Source: Pseudomonadales bacterium
GTDB taxonomy: Bacteria; Pseudomonadota; Gammaproteobacteria; Pseudomonadales; Pseudohongiellaceae
Direction of reading: 5' to 3'
Assembly: GCA_022360535.1 (NCBI GenBank)
Contig: JAKSCP010000145.1
Coordinates: forward strand, 1 to 10,496
DNA: 10,496 nucleotides
Shown here: piece after piece, positions 5,865-10,496 of the stretch
How the letters are laid out: each line of letters starts with the position of its first letter
How positions within the stretch are numbered: the first letter of the stretch is position 1
Position numbers and translations under genes: made by a program
The notes under the pieces: model-generated
Databases searched by the model: none
Seen by the model: only the letters and a program-made list of their open reading frames with translations
Told to the model about the DNA's origin: nothing

Positions 5865-7436
5865 ATGTTCGATAACATCAAGAACGATTTACCAGCAAGT
5901 ATCGTCGTATTTTTTGTGGCGATTCCGTTGTGTCTAGGCATCGCCCTTGCGAGCGGCGCCCCTCTCATATCCGGCCTTATTGCTGGAATTATCGGCGGCA
6001 TTGTTGTCGGCATATTGAGTGGTTCACAGGTCGGTGTTTCCGGTCCTGCAGCGGGCTTGGCTGCCATTGTGTTGGTAGCCATTACCAATCTTGGCGGATT
6101 TGAAGTCTTTCTCGTCTCTGTAGTTCTAGCGGGTGTAATTCAGCTGGTTCTAGGGTTTCTGCGAGCAGGGATTATCGGTTACTACTTTCCGTCGTCAGTC
6201 ATTAAGGGCATGTTAACGGGTATCGGTATTATCATTATCCTGAAACAGATTCCTCACTTCTTCGGATACGACAGCGATCCGGAAGGCGACTTTGCGTTTT
6301 TCCAAGTCGATGGCCAAACGACTTTTTCCGCAATACTCAATACATTTGAGAATATCAGTATTGGGGCTACCACCGTCGCCCTGATCGCCATGGCTATCTT
6401 GTTGCTTTGGGAAATCGTGCTGACCAAGAAAGCCAAGATATTTCAGCTTATTCAGGGTCCGCTCATCGCGGTGGTGGTTGGTATATCCTTCTACCTGGTC
6501 ACAAGGGGTGGCGGTACGTTCGCGATTTCACCGGATCACTTGGTGAATGTGCCGGTTGCCGATAGCTTCTCATCGTTTTTTGGTCAGCTAATTCGACCTG
6601 ACTTTTCGGCCATAACCAATCCACAGGTGTGGTTGGTTGCAGTAACTCTTGCCATCGTCGCGAGTCTGGAAACACTGTTATGCGTCGAAGCCACTGACAA
6701 GCTTGATCCGCAAAAGCGGGTTACCCCAACTAACCGAGAACTACTTGCCCAAGGGTCGGGCAATATTCTCTCGGGACTGATTGGTGGACTGCCGGTTACC
6801 CAGGTAATTGTTCGCAGTTCAGCCAATATCCAGTCAGGGGTACGTACCAAAACCTCAGCAATTCTCCATGGCGTATTTTTGCTGGTCTTCGTGATGCTGG
6901 TACCGGGTCTCTTGAACTTGATTCCACTGTCTGTGTTGGCAGCGATATTGTTCGTAGTAGGTTACAAGCTGGCTAAGCCCCAATTGTTTACCCAGATGTA
7001 TAGCCTTGGTTGGGAGCAGTTCGTTCCGTTTATGGTGACGGTCCTTGGTATTGTATTTACCGATCTGTTGTTAGGTATTGGCATGGGCCTTGCGGTGAGT
7101 GTGGTCGTGATCCTGATCAACAACTACCAGAACTCTCACTTTCTGCATAAAGAGGAAGAAGAAGGAACGTCCAATGTGGTCAAGATGACCCTGGCGGAAG
7201 AAGTCACTTTCTTCAATAAAGCGGCTATTCTCAGTGAATTGGACAGTCTGCCTGAAGGTTCTTATCTGGTACTGGATGTGACCAATACGCGTTATCTCGA
7301 TCATGACGTCATCGAAATACTCGACGACTTCTCGGAGAAAGCCAGGTTGCGGAACATCAATATCAAGCTAGTGTGTGAAGATCGTTCGGTTGAGAATCCG
7401 CCCAACTATCTAGAGTTCTTCAGGCTTTCCTGGTAG
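5865..7436 (+). CDS. SulP-family inorganic anion (probably bicarbonate) transporter
   Basis: 523 residues, inner-membrane. It has the SulP/SLC26 signature start NDLPASIVVFFVAIPLCLGI followed by SGAPLISGLIAGIIGG and GSQVGVSGPAAG. Many further hydrophobic segments follow up to about residue 420, including ASLETLLCVEATDKLDP and VTQVIVRSSANIQSG. A short C-terminal STAS domain runs from about residue 437 to the end, containing YLVLDVTNTRYLDHDVIEIL. SulP proteins move sulfate, bicarbonate or other anions, usually with Na+ or H+. The carbonic anhydrase homologue immediately upstream argues for bicarbonate, but this is inference. ATG 5865 has GAGGA about 10 bases upstream. Transcription with the carbonic anhydrase gene is likely. 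A UUCG-loop hairpin lies 38 bases after the stop. Confidence 0.93.
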   Translation: MFDNIKNDLPASIVVFFVAIPLCLGIALASGAPLISGLIAGIIGGIVVGILSGSQVGVSGPAAGLAAIVLVAITNLGGFEVFLVSVVLAGVIQLVLGFLRAGIIGYYFPSSVIKGMLTGIGIIIILKQIPHFFGYDSDPEGDFAFFQVDGQTTFSAILNTFENISIGATTVALIAMAILLLWEIVLTKKAKIFQLIQGPLIAVVVGISFYLVTRGGGTFAISPDHLVNVPVADSFSSFFGQLIRPDFSAITNPQVWLVAVTLAIVASLETLLCVEATDKLDPQKRVTPTNRELLAQGSGNILSGLIGGLPVTQVIVRSSANIQSGVRTKTSAILHGVFLLVFVMLVPGLLNLIPLSVLAAILFVVGYKLAKPQLFTQMYSLGWEQFVPFMVTVLGIVFTDLLLGIGMGLAVSVVVILINNYQNSHFLHKEEEEGTSNVVKMTLAEEVTFFNKAAILSELDSLPEGSYLVLDVTNTRYLDHDVIEILDDFSEKARLRNINIKLVCEDRSVENPPNYLEFFRLSW

Positions 7437-7473
7437 AGGAAGTTTGCTTGAGCCTGTCAGGAACAGGGAACAT

Positions 7474-7493
7474 ATGGGAGGTTCGCCTCCCAT
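7474..7493. terminator. UUCG-capped hairpin between convergent genes
   Basis: ATGGGAGG (7474-7481) and CCTCCCAT (7486-7493) form a perfect 8-bp stem closed by a TTCG tetraloop. It lies between the convergent ends of the SulP gene (stop 7436) and the HAD gene (stop 7526). There is no T tract on either side, so it may act as a transcript-end stabiliser as much as a terminator; it could serve both strands. Confidence 0.5.
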
Positions 7494-7525
7494 CTCCCAT
7501 CAGCAGGTTGCGGGTTAGTTCCAGA

Positions 7526-8350
7526 TCAGTCTAAATCAAAACGTTCTCTCAGGAAGCGGGCGACACCGTCTTCGTCGTGATGGCCGACGATGCCGGTTGC
7601 CTGCTCTTTCAATTCCGGGTCAGCGTTCTCTGGGGCGTAGGATTCCTCAGCAACTTCAAACATGCTCAGATCATTCTTGCCGTCGCCGAATACAATGATT
7701 TCTTCATACCCCAAGTCATCACGCAAGGTTGAAACAGCGTCTCCTTTGCTGCCGCTACTGTGATGGATGTCCAGCCACCGCAGGCTTTTGTCCTGAATAG
7801 CCTGGCCTGTGTAAGCAACTAAATCTTCCTCCTCGGCAATCAGGTCAATTACTGACTGGACAGCGTCTGCCGGCCCCATTCCGCTGAGGTTGATGACATG
7901 CGCCGTGTCAGACATGGCGCGTAGAGGCTCTAGGGGTAAATGCCTTTCATCTTCCAATAGCTGGGCCAGTTTGGCTTCCTCCTCTGTCTTTAGAGGGCCG
8001 TGGTGCACAGAGTGGTGTCCATTTGCTTCCAATGTAAAAACGAAAGGTGTGATTTCCTGCAGAGTCATGGCTGTTATCACATGCCACACTTCTTGCTGAG
8101 TAAGGAGATGGCTGTGACTATAGTTCTGCCGCTCGGGGCACCAGATAATTGCCCCGTTCTTCAGAACATGGGGCAGGGCAAATTGGTGGTCTCTTATGGG
8201 CCCCAATGCAGCCTGTAAGGTACGACCTGTCGCCACGGTATAGTGAATGCCTGAATTCCGCAGCAGAGCTAGCGTCTCTCCAGTAAACCGGGACAATTCT
8301 GATTTGGCATTCAGCAAAGTCCCGTCCATGTCAAATACGACTAGTTTCAT
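7526..8350 (-). CDS. Cof-type HAD-superfamily phosphatase (subclass IIB)
   Basis: 274 residues, cytoplasmic. All four HAD motifs are visible: DMDGT (nucleophile Asp7, acid Asp9), VATGR (Thr41), Lys202 in SSGSKGDAV, and FGDGKNDLSMFE (Asp223, Asp227). The KNGA motif near residue 64 and the large middle cap region mark the Cof/YbiV group, which removes phosphate from sugar phosphates, nucleotides or cofactors such as PLP and FMN; specificity cannot be read here. The start lies 19 bases after the stop of the sulfhydrylase gene on the same strand with no clear ribosome site, so co-transcription and possible translational coupling are likely. Pairing with a PLP enzyme hints at a role in cofactor or metabolite clean-up, but this is speculative. 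Confidence 0.9.
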   Translation of the reverse strand: MKLVVFDMDGTLLNAKSELSRFTGETLALLRNSGIHYTVATGRTLQAALGPIRDHQFALPHVLKNGAIIWCPERQNYSHSHLLTQQEVWHVITAMTLQEITPFVFTLEANGHHSVHHGPLKTEEEAKLAQLLEDERHLPLEPLRAMSDTAHVINLSGMGPADAVQSVIDLIAEEEDLVAYTGQAIQDKSLRWLDIHHSSGSKGDAVSTLRDDLGYEEIIVFGDGKNDLSMFEVAEESYAPENADPELKEQATGIVGHHDEDGVARFLRERFDLD

Positions 8351-8369
8351 TGGTAATCAATTAATGGGT

Positions 8370-9641
8370 TTAGATTCCTGCCAGAGCCTGCTCGATATCG
8401 TTGATTATGTCATCTATGTGTTCGATCCCAACACAGAGTCGCATGGTTTCAGGTGTTACTCCCGCTTGCAGTTGTTCTTCTTCGGTCAATTGCCGGTGAG
8501 TCGTGGAAGCAGGATGACAGGCGAGCGTTTTCGCATCGCCGATATTTACCAGACGCTTAATCATCTTTAGTGCATCATAGAACTTAACACCGGCATCGTA
8601 TCCGCCTTTGACACCAAAAGTGAGCAGGGATGCGGGAATGCCATTACAGTATTTTTTCGCTAGCTGATGATTAGTATCCGACTCTAGTCCACCAAAACTT
8701 ACCCACTCAACCTTGTTGTGATCATGGAGGTACTTTGCTACCGCTAACGCATTCTCGCAATGTCGCTCCATGCGCAAACCAAGTGTTTCCAGCCCTTGCA
8801 TGAGCAGGAAGGCATTCAACGGTGATAACGCTGAGCCGGTATTACGAAGTGGTACGGTACGTGCTCTGCCGATAAACGCAGCTTCTGCAAAGGCTTCTGT
8901 ATACACCACGCCATGATACGAAGGTTCAGGCTGATTCAATTCGGCATAACGTTCGGCGTGTTTCGCCCATGGGAATTTGCCAGAATCGACGATGATGCCG
9001 CCGATGGAGGTGCCATGCCCCCCAATATATTTAGTCATAGAATGTACGACAATGTCTGCGCCGAATTCTATAGGGTTACAAAGGGCAGGGGTTGCCACTG
9101 TATTATCAACGATCACCGCGACCCCGTGCTTGTGCGCTGCAGCGCATACCGGTTCCAAATCAATAATATTGCCAGCAGGATTGCCGATGGTTTCGCAATA
9201 GACTGCTTTGGTGTTTTCATCGATTAGTTTTTCAAGCGCTGCTGCTGAATCATCTTCTGCAAATCGCACCTCTATGCCCTGGCTGGGAAGCATGTGGGCA
9301 AAGAGGGTATAGGTACCACCATAGAGTTGCGGAGTGGAGACAATGTTATCTCCTGCTTTGGCCAGAGTGAGTATCGAATAGTTGATGGCAGCCATGCCCG
9401 ATGCCACAGCCAACGCCGCTAAACCACCCTCCATCGCCGCAACACGTTGTTCCAGCACGTCATTGGTCGGATTCATGATGCGGCTGTAGATATTTCCCGG
9501 CACAGCGAGATTGAAAAGATCAGCACCATGCTGTGCATCATCGAATTCATAGGCAACGGTTTGAAATATGGGTACCGCGACAGACTTGGTCGTTGCGTCG
9601 GATTCATAACCGCCATGAATTGCGAGGGTTTCTTTCTTCAT
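8370..9641 (-). CDS. metY: O-acetylhomoserine sulfhydrylase (Cys/Met metabolism PLP enzyme)
   Basis: 423 residues, the normal length of MetY-type enzymes, which make homocysteine from O-acetylhomoserine and sulfide in methionine synthesis. Visible motifs: ETLAIHGGYE at the N-terminus, NIYSRIMNPTNDVLEQRVAA (Tyr52 and Arg54 bind PLP phosphate across the dimer), ASGMAAI, QLYGGTY, VDNTVATP (Asp179), HSMTKYIGGHGTSIGG with the PLP lysine at Lys204, and the C-terminal NIGDAKTLACHPASTTH carboxylate-binding signature. The alternative family members MetB and MetZ are less likely given the length and the middle region around residues 230-260. ATG 9641 has AGGAGA 9 bases upstream. It is the first gene of a probable two-gene transcript with the HAD phosphatase. 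I see no SAM riboswitch or MetJ-box series in front of it. Confidence 0.95.
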   Translation of the reverse strand: MKKETLAIHGGYESDATTKSVAVPIFQTVAYEFDDAQHGADLFNLAVPGNIYSRIMNPTNDVLEQRVAAMEGGLAALAVASGMAAINYSILTLAKAGDNIVSTPQLYGGTYTLFAHMLPSQGIEVRFAEDDSAAALEKLIDENTKAVYCETIGNPAGNIIDLEPVCAAAHKHGVAVIVDNTVATPALCNPIEFGADIVVHSMTKYIGGHGTSIGGIIVDSGKFPWAKHAERYAELNQPEPSYHGVVYTEAFAEAAFIGRARTVPLRNTGSALSPLNAFLLMQGLETLGLRMERHCENALAVAKYLHDHNKVEWVSFGGLESDTNHQLAKKYCNGIPASLLTFGVKGGYDAGVKFYDALKMIKRLVNIGDAKTLACHPASTTHRQLTEEEQLQAGVTPETMRLCVGIEHIDDIINDIEQALAGI

Positions 9642-9808
9642 TGTTGCAAGTCTCCTACTACGACTGGTGTTTACTTGTTTGAGGGGCGAAACGGAGCGCG
9701 TAGTGTATACCGATACCGGGATGCTGAGTACCGCAGGAAAGTGAAATTCGTAAGGGGTGAGGACGGCAATAAAAAAGGAAGAGTTTTGGTGGCGCCGAGA
9801 GGCGGTCA

Positions 9809-9835
9809 GACTCTAAATCCAGGGCAGATAGAGTC
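9809..9835 (-). terminator. Possible weak hairpin after the barrel gene
   Basis: GACTCTA (9809-9815) and TAGAGTC (9829-9835) form a 7-bp stem with a 13-base loop, 11 bases past the stop of the outer-membrane gene. The minus strand has no T run directly after it; a T6 run appears about 30 bases further on. It is a weak candidate in the 205-base spacer between the barrel gene and metY. Confidence 0.25.
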
Positions 9836-9846
9836 GGCCTTGTTTA

Positions 9847-10496
9847 TTAGAGCCGCACTATAGTCTGAACATAGAAATAGTGGCTATCACCTTTGTCTAC
9901 CAGGTCCATATAAGAACCTGCGCTGAGCCAGGTGTAACCACCATCGATGGTTAGCTTGTTCTGCATCAGGTGCCAGCGCACTCGAGTTTCCAGCTGTGTG
10001 CCAACATGATCTTCACCAAGGTTGCCAGGGTGGCGGTAGCGGGTGGTGCGCCATCCTTGTGCTTCTTCTGCCAGTGCGTAGTCCTGTACCCTGATGTAAG
10101 CGTCCACATTGCTGGCTGGTTGCAGGTTTACCATCAGCCCTGGCGTGTTGATGTTAAATCGCTGAAAGGCGCGATGGAGTCCAGTAGGACCAAAATCAGG
10201 GCGAGGAACACCGTAAAAATGATCGAAATTGTTAGACTCATTGTCTAAAGGGTCCTCATCACCGCTGGCATAGTGATAGAGAAAGCTAAGCCGTGGTTGC
10301 CAGGCTGCTTCGAAGCTGTAGCCAAGATTCAGGTGAAAGTACGCAGCTTTGTGATCCCGCGGAGGTGACACAGCATCAAGTGCCGGTGCGTCGCCGAATT
10401 GGTACAAAGCCTCCACCTCATAACTCCAACTGGAAAGAGCCGGACTTCGATAGAATCTTGCTCCGGTACCGATAACATCGAAGCGTTGGTTGGCAG
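9847..10496 (-). CDS. Alginate-export-like outer-membrane beta-barrel, C-terminal part
   Basis: The reading frame is open from the right edge to TAA at 9847, about 215 residues; the start lies outside the window. It shows alternating polar/hydrophobic strands with aromatic girdles, typical of an outer-membrane barrel: RFDVIGTGARFYR, YEVEALYQFGDA, AYFHLNLGYSFEA, LSFLYHYASGDEDP, YIRVQDYALAEE, TQLETRVRWHLM, and a final strand SHYFYVQTIVRL. The YASGDEDP and FYGVPRPDFGPTG-like turns resemble the alginate export (AlgE-like) porin family. The last residue is Leu instead of the Phe usually recognised by the barrel assembly machinery. It may transport acidic oligosaccharides, but substrate is unknown. 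The GTG at 10416 is internal, not a start. Confidence 0.75.
   Translation of the reverse strand, partial: ANQRFDVIGTGARFYRSPALSSWSYEVEALYQFGDAPALDAVSPPRDHKAAYFHLNLGYSFEAAWQPRLSFLYHYASGDEDPLDNESNNFDHFYGVPRPDFGPTGLHRAFQRFNINTPGLMVNLQPASNVDAYIRVQDYALAEEAQGWRTTRYRHPGNLGEDHVGTQLETRVRWHLMQNKLTIDGGYTWLSAGSYMDLVDKGDSHYFYVQTIVRL

Noticed and set aside
9642..9846. SAM riboswitch, MetJ boxes or a clear promoter in front of metY
   Set aside because: I found no run of AGACGTCT-like sites and no convincing multi-helix SAM aptamer pattern; only the ribosome site AGGAGA at 9651-9656 is clear. A covariance-model search would settle the riboswitch question.
9447..9863. 138-codon plus-strand open frame overlapping the metY start
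   Set aside because: It is antisense to a strongly supported gene and its product matches no pattern I recognise.

Overview
The window looks like an ordinary chromosomal stretch of a Gram-negative bacterium, most likely a marine-type gammaproteobacterium. This is inferred from roughly 50% GC by eye, twin-arginine and lipoprotein signals, an outer-membrane beta-barrel, a SulP/carbonic anhydrase pair, and E. coli-like SOS-box resemblance in one spacer. No rRNA, tRNA, CRISPR array, transposase or phage gene was found. Nine protein genes are supported; the last is cut by the right edge.

Left block (52-4692). Three minus-strand genes run leftwards: an exported M20-fold protein, a Tat-exported HisC-like aminotransferase, and a small VOC (glyoxalase-fold) protein. 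Divergent from them is a plus-strand gene for a Tat-exported lipoprotein with an alanine racemase/D-threonine aldolase-type PLP domain. The 128-base divergent spacer carries a plausible promoter on each strand. Three of these four products should act outside the cytoplasm, and two of those three use PLP. Together they suggest an extracytoplasmic amino-acid or peptide-derivative function of unknown chemistry. Both the M20 protein and the racemase-like protein lack residues that usually bind metal in their families.

Middle block (4693-7436). A 408-base gene-free spacer holds a terminator-like hairpin, three directly abutting 16-base units that each resemble a LexA (SOS) box, and a second hairpin. 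It is followed by a beta-class carbonic anhydrase homologue and a SulP-family anion transporter, which probably form a bicarbonate supply module. In the carbonic anhydrase the first zinc-ligand Cys is replaced by Ser.

Right block (7437-10496). A UUCG-capped hairpin separates the convergent halves. A minus-strand pair follows: a MetY-type O-acetylhomoserine sulfhydrylase and, 19 bases downstream, a Cof-type HAD phosphatase. Beyond a 205-base spacer lies the C-terminal part of an alginate-export-like outer-membrane barrel.

I do not see a clearly new multi-gene system. The best candidates for a second look are the exported PLP/M20 cluster, the triple LexA-like array with no SOS gene beside it, and the three metal-site losses in otherwise intact enzymes.
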